A stretch of 64,000 bases of DNA from Massilia sp. MS-15 (GTDB lineage Bacteria > Pseudomonadota > Gammaproteobacteria > Burkholderiales > Burkholderiaceae_D), in contig NZ_JAIWIA010000018.1 of assembly GCF_020176695.1 (NCBI RefSeq), forward strand, positions 159,334 through 223,333, in the 5' to 3' direction. The notes beneath the pieces are model-generated. The model did no database searches. It was not told the DNA's origin and saw only the letters and a program-made list of their open reading frames with translations. A program made the position numbers and the translations under genes. The number at the start of each line of letters is the position of its first letter. Positions within the stretch are counted from its first letter, which is position 1. This document shows, one piece after another, positions 19,776 through 30,207 of the stretch.

Positions 19776-20858
19776 ATGCCTAACTGGACAGACACTCTCT
19801 CCGCGCTCGGCGCCCGCTTCCACATCGACGAGGCGGCCACGGTCGAGGACTTCGGCCGGCCGCTCGCTGCCGCTGAACTGGCCGACGGGTTCGTGGCCGT
19901 GGTCACCGACCTCGGCATCATTGCCGCCGACGGTCCCGATGCCGCCAGTTTCCTGCACAGCCAGCTCACCAACGACGTTACCCACCTGGGCCGTCAACAG
20001 GCGCGCCTGGCCGGCTACTGCAGCCCGAAAGGCCGCCTGCAGGCCAGCTTCCTGGTGTGGCGCGGCGCCGGCAGCGACATGGACTCCATCTACCTGCAGT
20101 TGCCGCGCGCGCTCCAGGCGCCGCTGCAAAAGCGCCTGTCGATGTTCGTGCTGCGGGCCAAGGCCAGGCTGCGCGACGCCACCGGGGATGCCGCGTTCGC
20201 GGCCGTGCTCGGCCTTGGCGGCGCGCGCGCCGAAGCCGCGCTGCGTCGCCACGTGCCCAGCCTGCCGGACGCGCCATATGGCAAGACCGAGGATGCGACC
20301 GGCACCGTGATCCGCCTGGCCGACGCGTTCGGCGCGCCGCGCTACCTGTGGCTGACGAGCGAGGAAGCGGCCGCCGCGGCCCTGCCCACGCTGGCCGCCG
20401 CGCAGTCGGCAGGACTCGTGCTGGGCGGCAGCCAGGCCTGGCAGCTGGCGGCGATCCATGCCGGCGTGCCGGGCATAACCGCCGCGACCCAGGAGCAATT
20501 CGTGCCGCAAATGGTCAACTTCGAGCTGCTGGGCGGCGTCGACTTCAAGAAGGGCTGCTATCCGGGCCAGGAGATCGTCGCGCGCAGCCAGTATCTCGGC
20601 AAGCTCAAGCGCCGTACGGCGCTGGCCACGGTCGCCAATCCGGCCGCCCGCGCCGGCGACGAAGTGTACTCGATGGCCGACCCTGGCCAGCCCTGCGGAA
20701 TGGTGGTCAACGCCACCGCGAACGGCCTGGGCGGCGCCGACCTGCTGGTCGAGCTGAAGCTGGGCGCGCTGGGCGAGGATGTACGCCACGGCGCCCCTGG
20801 CGGGCCGGCCCTGGCCTTCCAGCAGCTGCCCTATCACCTCGACCCGCTCGAGCTCTAG
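19776..20858 (+). CDS. ygfZ: YgfZ/GcvT-domain folate-binding Fe-S cluster protein
   Basis: 360 residues. The GcvT-like fold has 'AADGPDAASFLHSQLTNDV' and 'YCSPKGRLQASFLVWR' near the start. The diagnostic YgfZ motif 'KGCYPGQEIVARSQYLGKLKRR' lies at about 265, including the conserved cysteine. YgfZ uses tetrahydrofolate to support assembly or repair of certain Fe-S enzymes, such as MiaB, under oxidative stress. It leads a short plus-strand group with two small genes at gaps of 12 and 3 bp. Confidence 0.93.
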   Translation: MPNWTDTLSALGARFHIDEAATVEDFGRPLAAAELADGFVAVVTDLGIIAADGPDAASFLHSQLTNDVTHLGRQQARLAGYCSPKGRLQASFLVWRGAGSDMDSIYLQLPRALQAPLQKRLSMFVLRAKARLRDATGDAAFAAVLGLGGARAEAALRRHVPSLPDAPYGKTEDATGTVIRLADAFGAPRYLWLTSEEAAAAALPTLAAAQSAGLVLGGSQAWQLAAIHAGVPGITAATQEQFVPQMVNFELLGGVDFKKGCYPGQEIVARSQYLGKLKRRTALATVANPAARAGDEVYSMADPGQPCGMVVNATANGLGGADLLVELKLGALGEDVRHGAPGGPALAFQQLPYHLDPLEL

Positions 20859-20870
20859 GGTCCGCCGCCG

Positions 20871-21149
20871 ATGATCGACCTGTACGTCTACTACAAGGTG
20901 CGCGACACCGACGCCGCCCACCTTGCACCCCGGGTGCGCGCCATGCAGGCGCAGCTGGGCTCGCCTGCACAGCTGAAGCGCCGCCCCGAGGCGCGCGCGG
21001 GCCTGCAGACCTGGATGGAGGTTTACCCGTCCGTACCAGCCGCGTTCGCCGGCGCCGTCGAGCAGGCGGCGCTGGAAGCCGGCCTGCACTCCTTCATCGA
21101 CGGACCGCGCCGGTCCGAAGTCTTCACGGATCTGCCCAGTTCCCTATAA
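20871..21149 (+). CDS. DUF4936-like small conserved protein
   Basis: 92 residues opening MIDLYVYYKVRDTDAAHLAP, with 'LKRRPEARAGLQTWMEVYPSVPAAF' in the middle. I recognise this as the DUF4936 type found beside ygfZ in Burkholderiales; the function is unknown. It looks like a compact alpha/beta cytoplasmic protein without membrane segments. It begins 12 bp after ygfZ and ends 3 bp before the NRDE gene, so the three are almost certainly one transcript. Confidence 0.78.
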   Translation: MIDLYVYYKVRDTDAAHLAPRVRAMQAQLGSPAQLKRRPEARAGLQTWMEVYPSVPAAFAGAVEQAALEAGLHSFIDGPRRSEVFTDLPSSL

Positions 21150-21152
21150 ACC

Positions 21153-21902
21153 ATGTGCCTGATCGTTTTTGCCTGGCAAGTGCTGCCTGGCGTGCCCGTC
21201 ATCGCCGCCGCCAACCGCGACGAATTCTACGACCGCCCGGCGGCCCCGGCCGCGCCCTGGCCGGACCATCCCCATGTCATCGCCGGCCGCGACCTGCAAG
21301 GCGGCGGCAGCTGGATGGGAGTGACGACCGTGGGTCCGAACGGCCCGCGCTTCGCCGCCCTCACGAATATCCGCGGTCCGGCCGAGCGCCGGCCGGATGC
21401 GCCCTCGCGCGGCGAACTGGTGGCCGGCTTCCTCACCGGCAGCCTGGATGCGGCCGCCTACCTGGAGGGGGTGATCGCGCGCGGCGACGTCTACAACGGC
21501 TACAACCTGGTGCTGGGCGACCGCGATGCCCTGTACTGGTATTCGAACCGCGGCGCGGGCGATCCGCGCAACGGCCAGCCGCTCGAGCCAGGCCGCATCT
21601 ACGGCATCTCGAACGGCCTGCTGGATGCGTCCTGGCCGAAGGTGCTACGCACGAAAGCGCAGTTCGCCAGCCTGCTGTGCCAGGGAGCGCCGGAAGACGC
21701 CTATTTCGAGATGCTGGCCGACACCACGCGCGCACCGGACCTGCGCCTGCCGGAAACCGGCATGCCGATCGAGGTCGAGCGCATGCTGTCCCCGGTCTGC
21801 ATCGAGTCCGACGGCTACGGTACCCGTACCTCGACCGTGGTCAAGCTCTACCACGAGGGTGTGCCGGAACTGCACGAGCGCGTGCTCCAGCCCTGCCCGT
21901 GA
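21153..21902 (+). CDS. NRDE-family (TANGO2-like) protein
   Basis: 249 residues. It starts MCLIVFAW, keeping the N-terminal Cys2 typical of the family's N-terminal-nucleophile-like fold. The eponymous 'AANRDEFYDRPAAPA' follows, then 'GGGSWMGVT', 'FAALTNIR', 'PSRGELV', 'YNGYNLVLGD' and 'YGISNGLLD'. Human TANGO2 and bacterial relatives have been linked to haem trafficking and acyl-CoA metabolism; the biochemical activity is unsettled. It is the last gene of the ygfZ group and converges with the SDR gene 27 bp away. Confidence 0.88.
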   Translation: MCLIVFAWQVLPGVPVIAAANRDEFYDRPAAPAAPWPDHPHVIAGRDLQGGGSWMGVTTVGPNGPRFAALTNIRGPAERRPDAPSRGELVAGFLTGSLDAAAYLEGVIARGDVYNGYNLVLGDRDALYWYSNRGAGDPRNGQPLEPGRIYGISNGLLDASWPKVLRTKAQFASLLCQGAPEDAYFEMLADTTRAPDLRLPETGMPIEVERMLSPVCIESDGYGTRTSTVVKLYHEGVPELHERVLQPCP

Positions 21903-21929
21903 GCGGGTGGCGGCACGGGCCCGGTTGCG

Positions 21930-22841
21930 TCACGCGCGCCGCGGCTTGAGCGCGGCTTTCAGCATGCCGGTCAGTTCCGGCATGGCGGCGTAGGGATCGG
22001 CGGGCTGCTTGCCCTGCACGATGGCGGCGAAGCGTTCCTCGGCCGTGCGCAGCGCCTGTGGATGGGAGTAGATGTAGAAGCGTCCATCGCGGATCGCATC
22101 GAAGGTGATGCGCGCCACGTCCCCGGCCGTCACCTTGCCCGACTGCACCGCCTTCTCTGTCATCGCCTGGGCCGCCATCTGGCTGGCCGTGATGCCTTCC
22201 TCGCTGGCCAGGTCGTCCGGCCGGGTGCGGTGCGACCGGGCGATCCCGGTCGGCACGAAATAAGGGCACAGCACCGAGGCCCCGATCGGCGCCTCGACCA
22301 GCGCCAGGTCGTGGTACAGGGTTTCCGTGAGCGCCACCACCGCGTGCTTGGAAACGTTATAGACCCCCATCGCCGGCGGCGCCAGCAGCCCGGCCATCGA
22401 GGCCGTGTTGACGATGTGGCCCGCATAGCCGGGATCGCGCGCCGCGCACTCCAGCATGACCCGGGTGAACACCCGTACTCCGTGGATCACGCCCCACAGG
22501 TTCACGCCCAGCACCCATTCCCAGTCCTGCTCCGAGTTTTCCCACACCAGGCCGCCGGAACCGACTCCGGCATTGTTGAACACCAGGTGCACGCAGCCGA
22601 AGCGGGCGATCGCGGAATCGGCCAGTTCCTGCACGTGCGCGCCCTTGCTGACATCGCACACCATGGCCAGCACCTCGGCCCCGCCATCCAGCAATTCCGC
22701 GGCAGCCCCTTCCAGGGCCTTGGCCTGCACGTCGGCCAGCACCAGCTTCATGCCCAGGCCGGCGGCGATGCTGGCGAATTCGCGCCCCAGGCCGCTGGCG
22801 GCCCCGGTGATGACGGCCACCTTGCCGTGAAAGTCCTTCAT
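21930..22841 (-). CDS. Short-chain dehydrogenase/reductase (longer SDR)
   Basis: 303 residues. NAD(P)-binding motif TGAASGLG near the N-terminus, 'DVSK', 'FNNAG', catalytic Ser in 'IVNTASMAG' and 'YNVSKHA' for Tyr/Lys. A C-terminal extension ('SHPQALRTAEERFAAIVQGKQP') is typical of SDRs found in fatty-acid or aromatic catabolic clusters. D38-like 'LVLADVQ' after strand 2 suggests NAD preference. It follows the other SDR by 30 bp and the Dabb gene upstream, forming a three-gene unit. Substrate unknown; acyl-chain or alcohol oxidation is an inference. Confidence 0.85.
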   Translation of the reverse strand: MKDFHGKVAVITGAASGLGREFASIAAGLGMKLVLADVQAKALEGAAAELLDGGAEVLAMVCDVSKGAHVQELADSAIARFGCVHLVFNNAGVGSGGLVWENSEQDWEWVLGVNLWGVIHGVRVFTRVMLECAARDPGYAGHIVNTASMAGLLAPPAMGVYNVSKHAVVALTETLYHDLALVEAPIGASVLCPYFVPTGIARSHRTRPDDLASEEGITASQMAAQAMTEKAVQSGKVTAGDVARITFDAIRDGRFYIYSHPQALRTAEERFAAIVQGKQPADPYAAMPELTGMLKAALKPRRA

Positions 22842-22871
22842 GTCCTTTTCTCCTCCATGCCGTGCGCCGGC

Positions 22872-23654
22872 TCAGACACAGGACACGCCGCCGTCCACCG
22901 CCAGCGTCTGGCCCGTGATGTGCTTGCCCGCGTCGGAAGCGAACAGCACCACCGCGCCCTTCAGGTCCTCGTCGTCGCCCAGGCGGTTCAGGGGCGCGTC
23001 CTTGGCCAGGCTCTCGGCGCCGAAGGCTGCCAGCACCGCCTTGGTCATCTTCGAGGGGAAGAAGCCGGGTGCGATCGAATTCACCGTGATGCCGTAGCGT
23101 CCCCATTCGCCAGCGAGCGCGCGCGTGAAGTTCACCACCGCACCCTTCGAGGTGTTATAGGCGATGGTCTGCATCGTGCCCGGCGGATTGCCGGCCAGCC
23201 CGGCGATCGACGAGATGCTGATGATACGCCCGTAGCGGCGTGGAATCATGGACAGCTTGCCCACCGCCTGGGTCACCAGGAAGATGCTGCGCACGTTCAG
23301 GTCCATCACCTTGTCCCAGGCTTCGAGCGGGTAGTCCTCGGCCGGCGCGCCCCAGCTGGCGCCCGCATTGTTGACCAGGATGTCGATCTGGCCGAGGCGC
23401 GCCATGGCCTCGGCGACGAAGGCGTGCACCTGGGCTTCGTCGGACAGGTCGGCGGCAATGCTCGACGCGTCGATGCCGCGCCCCTGCAGGTGGGCCACGG
23501 CGGCGTCGAGCTCGTCCTGCTTGCGCGCCGAGACCAGCACGCGCGCGCCCTGCTCGCCGAGCGCCTCGGCCATCTGCAGGCCGAGTCCGCGCGAGCCGCC
23601 GGTGACGATGGCGGTCTTGCCCTTGAGTGAGAAAAGTTCCTGGCTACTGCGCAT
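22872..23654 (-). CDS. Short-chain dehydrogenase/reductase (FabG-like)
   Basis: 260 residues with a complete classical SDR set: 'VTGGSRGLG', 'VSARKQDEL' after strand 2 (Arg favouring NADPH), 'ADLSDE', 'NNAGASWG', Ser in 'IISISSIAG', 'YNTSKGA' and the terminal 'GQTLAVDGGVS'. Such FabG-like enzymes reduce or oxidise 3-oxo/3-hydroxy substrates, often acyl-CoA or sugar-derived. Second gene of the Dabb-SDR-SDR unit, 63 bp downstream of Dabb. The pairing of two SDRs suggests successive oxidoreductions on one pathway, which is inference. Confidence 0.87.
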   Translation of the reverse strand: MRSSQELFSLKGKTAIVTGGSRGLGLQMAEALGEQGARVLVSARKQDELDAAVAHLQGRGIDASSIAADLSDEAQVHAFVAEAMARLGQIDILVNNAGASWGAPAEDYPLEAWDKVMDLNVRSIFLVTQAVGKLSMIPRRYGRIISISSIAGLAGNPPGTMQTIAYNTSKGAVVNFTRALAGEWGRYGITVNSIAPGFFPSKMTKAVLAAFGAESLAKDAPLNRLGDDEDLKGAVVLFASDAGKHITGQTLAVDGGVSCV

Positions 23655-23717
23655 GCTGGGTCTCCGTTGATGATCGGTTGCGTTGTTCCTGGTACGACCG
23701 GGCCTGTGCCTGCCCGT

Positions 23718-24020
23718 TCAGACTTCGTAATCCATGCACTGGCGTTCGGCCCGCACCGCGCCGATGAAGGGCACGACCGCCTGATGGACCGGATGCCCGG
23801 CATAGGCCTGCAGGGCGGCCCGGTCCGCGAATTCCGAATACAGCACCACATCGTAGCTCGCCTCGAGCCCGGGCTGCGCCAGCATCACCTCGAAGGCGAG
23901 CTGGCCCGGCACGAGCGCCGCGCAGGCATCGAGCCGGCGCTTCATTTCGCGCGCATTGGTGGCCTTGTCCGCACCCTCGGCTTCGTCCTTGAGCTTCCAC
24001 ATCACGATATGCTTGATCAT
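23718..24020 (-). CDS. Dabb-domain (stress-responsive A/B barrel) protein
   Basis: 100 residues opening MIKHIVMWKLKDEAEG, with 'FEVMLAQPGLEASYDVVLYSEFADRAALQAYAGHPVHQAV' at the core, both diagnostic of the dimeric alpha+beta barrel (Dabb) fold. Members include polyketide cyclases and small stress proteins; most have no known activity. The ATG at 24020 begins the conserved sequence, although the frame is open further. It leads a minus-strand unit with two SDRs, and an imperfect palindrome lies about 82 bp upstream. Confidence 0.85.
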   Translation of the reverse strand: MIKHIVMWKLKDEAEGADKATNAREMKRRLDACAALVPGQLAFEVMLAQPGLEASYDVVLYSEFADRAALQAYAGHPVHQAVVPFIGAVRAERQCMDYEV

Positions 24021-24327
24021 TCGTCTTCCTTTGTACATGAATAGGCCTTCGCCGCGCACAGGGCCGGCGGCCGACGGCCGGATCAGCATAGCATGCTTTA
24101 GTACGGTCGTTCGTAAAATAATGGCAATCCCGCATTCCGCAATGCAGCATCCCATCCTCCAGAGTGAAGCAGTACGCGGCGCGGCGGGATGGCCATGCCA
24201 TCAGCATGTCTTTGTCAGCTTCGTGTAAGTTTCAAGTAATTATCGTGTAAGGAAAGCGGCACACACTCCGCGACAGCTGACCGACAATCAGCGATCCGGT
24301 GACACAAAAACTTATACGGAGACACAC
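24021..24327. promoter_or_regulatory. Divergent intergenic region, Dabb operon / MHS transporter
   Basis: 307 bp without a gene. It holds the candidate operator at 24102-24115 on the Dabb side. On the transporter side a possible sigma-70 promoter TTGTCA (24212-24217), 17 bp, AGTAAT (24235-24240) is visible, with a modest -10 match. No riboswitch-like structure was recognised. Confidence 0.4.
24102..24115. promoter_or_regulatory. Imperfect palindrome, candidate TetR-type operator (site 1)
   Basis: TACGGTCGTTCGTA matches 12 of 14 positions of the palindrome TACGAACGTTCGTA (in reverse complement). A second imperfect copy lies at 29158-29171 ahead of the FadB-type gene. It is about 82 bp upstream of the Dabb start. 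Confidence 0.45.
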
Positions 24328-26028
24328 ATGGCAATTACACCCGGCATGACCGCCGGAGGGAAAGCTGCACCTTCCTCCGCCGGAATTACCAAAGAAGAGC
24401 GCAAGGTCATCTTCGCTTCTTCCCTCGGCACCGTGTTCGAATGGTACGATTTCTACCTCTACGGCTCGCTCGCCGCCATCATCGCCAAGCAGTTCTTCAT
24501 CGGCGACCCCACCACCACCTTCATTTTCGCCCTGATGGCCTTCGCCGCCGGCTTCATCGTGCGCCCCTTCGGCGCGCTGGTGTTCGGCCGGCTCGGCGAC
24601 ATGATCGGCCGCAAGTACACCTTCCTGATCACGATCCTGATCATGGGCGCATCGACCTTCCTGGTCGGCCTGCTGCCCAGCCACGCGCAGATCGGCATCG
24701 CGGCGCCGATCATCCTGGTCACGCTGCGCATCCTGCAAGGCCTGGCGCTGGGCGGCGAGTATGGCGGCGCCGCCACCTACGTGGCCGAACACGCGCCGGA
24801 AGGCAAGCGCGGCTACTTCACCTCTTTCATCCAGACCACCGCGACCCTGGGCCTGTTCCTGTCGCTGCTGGTGATCCTGGGGACCCGCACGATCGTCGGC
24901 GAGGAAGACTTCGCGGCCTGGGGCTGGCGTATTCCCTTCCTGGTGTCGGTGCTGCTGCTGGGCATCTCGGTCTGGATCCGGCTCTCGATGAACGAGTCGC
25001 CGGCCTTCGCCAAGATGAAGGCCGAGGGCAAGACCTCGAAGGCGCCGCTGTCGGAAGCCTTCCTGAACTGGAAAAACGGCAAGATCGTCCTGCTGGCCCT
25101 GATCGGCCTGACCATGGGCCAGGCCGTGGTGTGGTACACCGGGCAGTTCTATGCCCTGTTCTTCCTGACCCAGACCCTGAAGATCGATGGCCCCACCGCC
25201 AACATCCTGATCGCCATCGCCCTGCTGCTGGCCACGCCCTTCTTCATCGTGTTCGGTGCGCTGTCGGACCGGATCGGGCGCAAGTGGATCATCCTGGGCG
25301 GTTGCGTGATCGCCGCGGCCACCTATTTTCCGATCTTCAAGGCCATCACCCATTACGGCAACCCGGCGCTGGAGCAGGCCATCAACAGCTCGCCGGTGGT
25401 GGTCGTGGCCGACCCGGCCTCCTGCCACTTCCAGGTCGACCCGAGCGGCACCCGCAAGTTCCCCTCGTCCTGCGACATCGCCACCCGCATGCTGACCAAC
25501 GCCTCGGTGAGCTATACGACAGTGGCGGCGCCGGCCGGCAGCGTGGCGCAGATCAAGGTGGGCGAGCAGGTGATCGACTCGTTCAACGCGACCCTAACGC
25601 CTGACGGCCTCGACTTCGTCGCCGCCGACAAGGCGCGCCAGACGGCGCTGAACAAGGACGTGGTGGCCACGCTGAAGACCGCCGGCTATCCGGACAAGGC
25701 CGACCCGGCCCAGGTCAACAAGCCGATGCTGGTGCTGCTGCTGTTCATCCTGGTGCTCTACGTGACCATGGTGTATGGCCCGATCGCCGCCATGCTGGTC
25801 GAGATGTTCCCGACCCGCATCCGCTACAGCTCGATGTCGCTGCCCTACCACATCGGCAACGGCTGGTTCGGCGGCCTGCTGCCGACCATCTCGTTCGCCC
25901 TCGTGGCCGCCAACGGCAACATCTACTATGGCCTGTGGTATCCGATCATCATCGCCCTGGTGACGGTCGTGATCGGTGCGCTGTTCGTGCGCGAGACCAA
26001 GGACAACAACATCTACGCGGCCGACTGA
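24328..26028 (+). CDS. MHS-family major facilitator (organic-acid symporter type) with large periplasmic insert
   Basis: 566 residues. The metabolite:H+ symporter signature is clear: 'SSLGTVFEWYDFYLYGSLAAII' in the first helix, 'GRLGDMIGRKYTF' in the first cytoplasmic loop, 'RILQGLALGGEYGGAATYVAEHAP', and 'GALSDRIGRKWIILGG'. MHS members are usually about 430-450 residues. Here an extra stretch of about 120 polar residues (about 345-470), with two cysteines in 'DPASCHFQ' and 'PSSCDIA', interrupts the C-terminal half before 'MLVLLLFILVLYVTMVYGPIAA'. Likely imports a carboxylate such as ketoglutarate, citrate or proline-like compounds; the ligand is not predictable. GGAG stands 6 bases before the ATG. 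Confidence 0.88.
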   Translation: MAITPGMTAGGKAAPSSAGITKEERKVIFASSLGTVFEWYDFYLYGSLAAIIAKQFFIGDPTTTFIFALMAFAAGFIVRPFGALVFGRLGDMIGRKYTFLITILIMGASTFLVGLLPSHAQIGIAAPIILVTLRILQGLALGGEYGGAATYVAEHAPEGKRGYFTSFIQTTATLGLFLSLLVILGTRTIVGEEDFAAWGWRIPFLVSVLLLGISVWIRLSMNESPAFAKMKAEGKTSKAPLSEAFLNWKNGKIVLLALIGLTMGQAVVWYTGQFYALFFLTQTLKIDGPTANILIAIALLLATPFFIVFGALSDRIGRKWIILGGCVIAAATYFPIFKAITHYGNPALEQAINSSPVVVVADPASCHFQVDPSGTRKFPSSCDIATRMLTNASVSYTTVAAPAGSVAQIKVGEQVIDSFNATLTPDGLDFVAADKARQTALNKDVVATLKTAGYPDKADPAQVNKPMLVLLLFILVLYVTMVYGPIAAMLVEMFPTRIRYSSMSLPYHIGNGWFGGLLPTISFALVAANGNIYYGLWYPIIIALVTVVIGALFVRETKDNNIYAAD

Positions 26029-26048
26029 TTTGCCGCTGTCAAGGAACA

Positions 26049-26083
26049 ATGCCGCTGGGAGCGCGAACCGCCCCCAGCGGCAT
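26049..26083. terminator. Hairpin after the MHS transporter
   Basis: Perfect 11-bp stem ATGCCGCTGGG / CCCAGCGGCAT separated by 13 bases. It lacks a long T-run ('gttt' only), so it may be a bidirectional terminator for the transporter and the converging small gene. Confidence 0.55.
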
Positions 26084-26086
26084 GTT

Positions 26087-26341
26087 TCATGGCTTCGCGC
26101 CCGGGCGCCGTCCAGGTGCGCTATCGAGCAAGGGGCTCGACGGCCTGGCCAGCAGCAGCGCCAGCCAGGCGAGGAAGGAGAACGCGCGCGTAAAGCCGAT
26201 GAAGCAGCAGAAATACACGAGCCATTGCGCAACACCGTCGGGCGAGCCGATGCCCGCCGCGCGCAGGGTCCACCAGGTGCAGGCCGTGCCGACCGCCCCC
26301 GACAGGCCTGCAAACCACCATTTCCGTTCCAGATTCGACAT
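26087..26341 (-). CDS. Small membrane protein, unknown function
   Basis: 84 residues starting MSNLERKWWFAG. Two hydrophobic segments are visible: 'WFAGLSGAVGTACTWWTLRAAG' (weak) and 'WLVYFCCFIGFTRAFSFLAWLALLLA' (strong), then a basic, proline-rich tail. I recognise no family. It converges on the MHS gene and is not obviously linked to the genes upstream, about 97 bp away. The ribosome-binding site is weak, so confidence is moderate. Confidence 0.5.
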   Translation of the reverse strand: MSNLERKWWFAGLSGAVGTACTWWTLRAAGIGSPDGVAQWLVYFCCFIGFTRAFSFLAWLALLLARPSSPLLDSAPGRRPGAKP

Positions 26342-26437
26342 CGTTACCGCTCATGGTTGTGATCGAGTCGACGATGCTAGCACGCGATGCGCAGGGAAAA
26401 ATCCGCATAAAACCACGCGCGCCTCCCGCAGGGGCGC

Positions 26438-27006
26438 TCAAGGCCTGCGCGGCAGCTCGATGCCGCCCAGCTTCCAGCTCCACGGGCCGTGGCGGTGCAG
26501 GATGAAGGCGCCGCCAACGCGGTCCTCGCGCGCGATCGCCACGCGGTTCCAGCTCCGGTACGACAGGGCATAGCGTGCTTCCCGGCGTCCTGCGTCGGCC
26601 GCAGGCTCCGCATCGTGGCCAGCATTGCGCCCCGAATGACGGGCGACGCGCAGTTCGCCCGCCTCCAGCATGGCCAGCACGCCTGCCGGCGACACCGCCG
26701 CATCGACCACCGGGTCGATCACCGCCAGCGCCATCGCCTTGCCAAAGGCGGCGAAGGGGTTGTCGCGCGCCGCACCGGGCTGCGCCGTCTCTTCCATGCT
26801 GGCCACCACCTGCGCCTTGACGCTCGCGCGCAGCGCCGGGAAATCGACGAAGGCCGCTACCCGGGCCGCATCGCGCTGCGCGACCGCGCCCTGCAACTGG
26901 TACAGGCGCCACCATGGACTGGCGTAGCTGGTCGCGGCCAGCAGCAGCGCCGCCACGGCGACAGCGGTCAGGAGCCGCTTGCCACCCCTGCCCTTGCCGG
27001 CCGCGT

Positions 27007-27010
<4 letters not shown>
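26438..27010 (-). CDS. DUF2939-like membrane-anchored protein
   Basis: 190 residues. A basic N-terminus and one hydrophobic segment ('RLLTAVAVAALLLAATSYAS') are followed by 'PWWRLYQLQGAVAQRDAARVAAFVDFPALRASVKAQV', the hallmark of DUF2939 proteins. The C-terminal half ends 'FILHRHGPWSWKLGGIELP'. Most of the protein should lie in the periplasm. Function unknown. Its ATG overlaps the stop of the FadB-type gene by 4 bases, so it is probably translated from the same message. Confidence 0.78.
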
Positions 27011-29094
<2,084 letters not shown>

Positions 29095-29157
29095 GTCTCT
29101 TGTTTCTCCTTGTCAGTGGCCGGGTGCGGCCCGGATCGTTTCACTATACCAAAATTA

Positions 29158-29171
29158 AAAGAACGTTCGTA
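29158..29171. promoter_or_regulatory. Imperfect palindrome, candidate TetR-type operator (site 2)
   Basis: Minus-strand TACGAACGTTCTTT shares 11 contiguous bases and 12 of 14 overall with the palindrome TACGAACGTTCGTA, and resembles site 1. It lies 64 bp upstream of the FadB-type start, between it and the divergent gene at 29251. Confidence 0.45.
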
Positions 29172-29250
29172 TTATTCGCTGGCCCGCGCCGCTGCCGGTG
29201 CATGCCGCGCGTGTGCCACAATAGCGCCTTCATCCAGCACCGCTACCACC

Positions 29251-29997
29251 ATGGACAAACTGATCGCCGCCCTGACCCGCCTGTACCTGATGCCGCAGGC
29301 CGCCACGCCGGAAGCGCTGGCGCAGCACTTCCAGGGCGTGCATCCGCTTGCCGTCCCGCTAGCGTCGGACGAGGGCGACACGCGCGCCATCGTAATCGAC
29401 TTCCCGCCGCGTCGCGACGTCGGTCCCGGGCAGCACTGGACCGACCTGTGCGCGGTGGCAAACCGCCTGCAGGAAGCCTTCGGTTTTCCGGCACCGGCCG
29501 TGAGCATCAGCGGCGCCTCTTCATTCCGGCTCTGGCTGTCGTTGGCGGAGTCCGTGCCGGTGGGCGACGCGCGCCGCCTGACCGCGCTGCTGCGCGAGGC
29601 CTATTTCCCCGACCTGGCGCTGCAGGGGCTGGACGCGGTGGAATTGCCGCCCTTTCTCAATCCAGCCAGCGGGAAGTGGGCTGCTTTCATCCACCCGGGC
29701 ATGGGCGCCGCGTTCGCGGAAGAATCGGGCCTGGAACTTGCGCCGCCACCAGCCGCCCAGCTCGCTTTCCTGGCAGGCCTGGACAGCATCAGTAAGGCCA
29801 TCTTCTTCGATGCGCTCGGCGCAATGAAGCAGGCGGATGCGGCAAGCGGCGTGCCAGCGGCGCCGGCTGCCGTGCCGGCCGCTGCCGATGCCGGCCTGCT
29901 GCTGAAGGATGCGACGCTGGAAGACATCGTGCGCCACCTGCATGAGCGCGACATCGAGCCGAGCTTTCGCTATGTGCTCCGTCCTCCTCGGCATTGA
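29251..29997 (+). CDS. Protein with degenerate primase/LigD-polymerase-like core, unknown function
   Basis: 248 residues, no signal peptide or membrane segment. No family is recognised with certainty. The segment 'RAIVIDFPPRRDVGPGQHW' (about 45-63), then a helix, then 'VSISGASSFRLWLSLAESVPVGDARRLTALL' (about 84-114) follow the layout of archaeo-eukaryotic primase or LigD-polymerase cores, where DxD and SGxxGxH-like motifs occur. Here the second Asp is Pro (D50-F-P) and the His is Arg (R93), so catalysis would be lost. A C-terminal Ala/Pro linker (about 205-217) leads to 'LLKDATLEDIVRHLHERDIEPSFRYVL'. It is divergent from the FadB-type gene. The start is chosen as the first ATG of the conserved-looking frame. 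Confidence 0.7.
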   Translation: MDKLIAALTRLYLMPQAATPEALAQHFQGVHPLAVPLASDEGDTRAIVIDFPPRRDVGPGQHWTDLCAVANRLQEAFGFPAPAVSISGASSFRLWLSLAESVPVGDARRLTALLREAYFPDLALQGLDAVELPPFLNPASGKWAAFIHPGMGAAFAEESGLELAPPPAAQLAFLAGLDSISKAIFFDALGAMKQADAASGVPAAPAAVPAAADAGLLLKDATLEDIVRHLHERDIEPSFRYVLRPPRH

Positions 29998-30133
29998 CTA
30001 CGCACGTGGCCATTGCATGCCTCGCCCATCACCATCACTGTCGAATCGCTTTACACCTGCATCGCCTGAACGCCGCTGACAGGCGCCAGCCGCTTGATAT
30101 ACAAGGCGTTTTCGATTTGGGCCTGAATCTTGC

Positions 30134-30150
30134 TTGGCACACCCCAAGCG
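30134..30150 (+). promoter_or_regulatory. Candidate sigma-54 promoter of the PEP-CTERM gene
   Basis: TTGGCACACCCCAAGC has a full TTGGCAC -24 element with the invariant GG and GC dinucleotides 10 bases apart. The -12 element is AAGC rather than TTGC. The expected start site is about 45 bases before the ATG at 30208. PEP-CTERM genes in related bacteria often have sigma-54 promoters under the PrsK/PrsR system. Confidence 0.6.
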
Positions 30151-30207
30151 CTTGGTCCGGCGAGATCCACTTGCCGTGGTGAAAACGCGAACACGGAGGG
30201 CAATGCA

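Noticed and set aside
30001..30130. Possible small RNA or gene in the 200-bp gap before the PEP-CTERM gene
   Set aside because: No promoter-terminator pair or coding signal was found apart from the sigma-54-like site nearer the gene.
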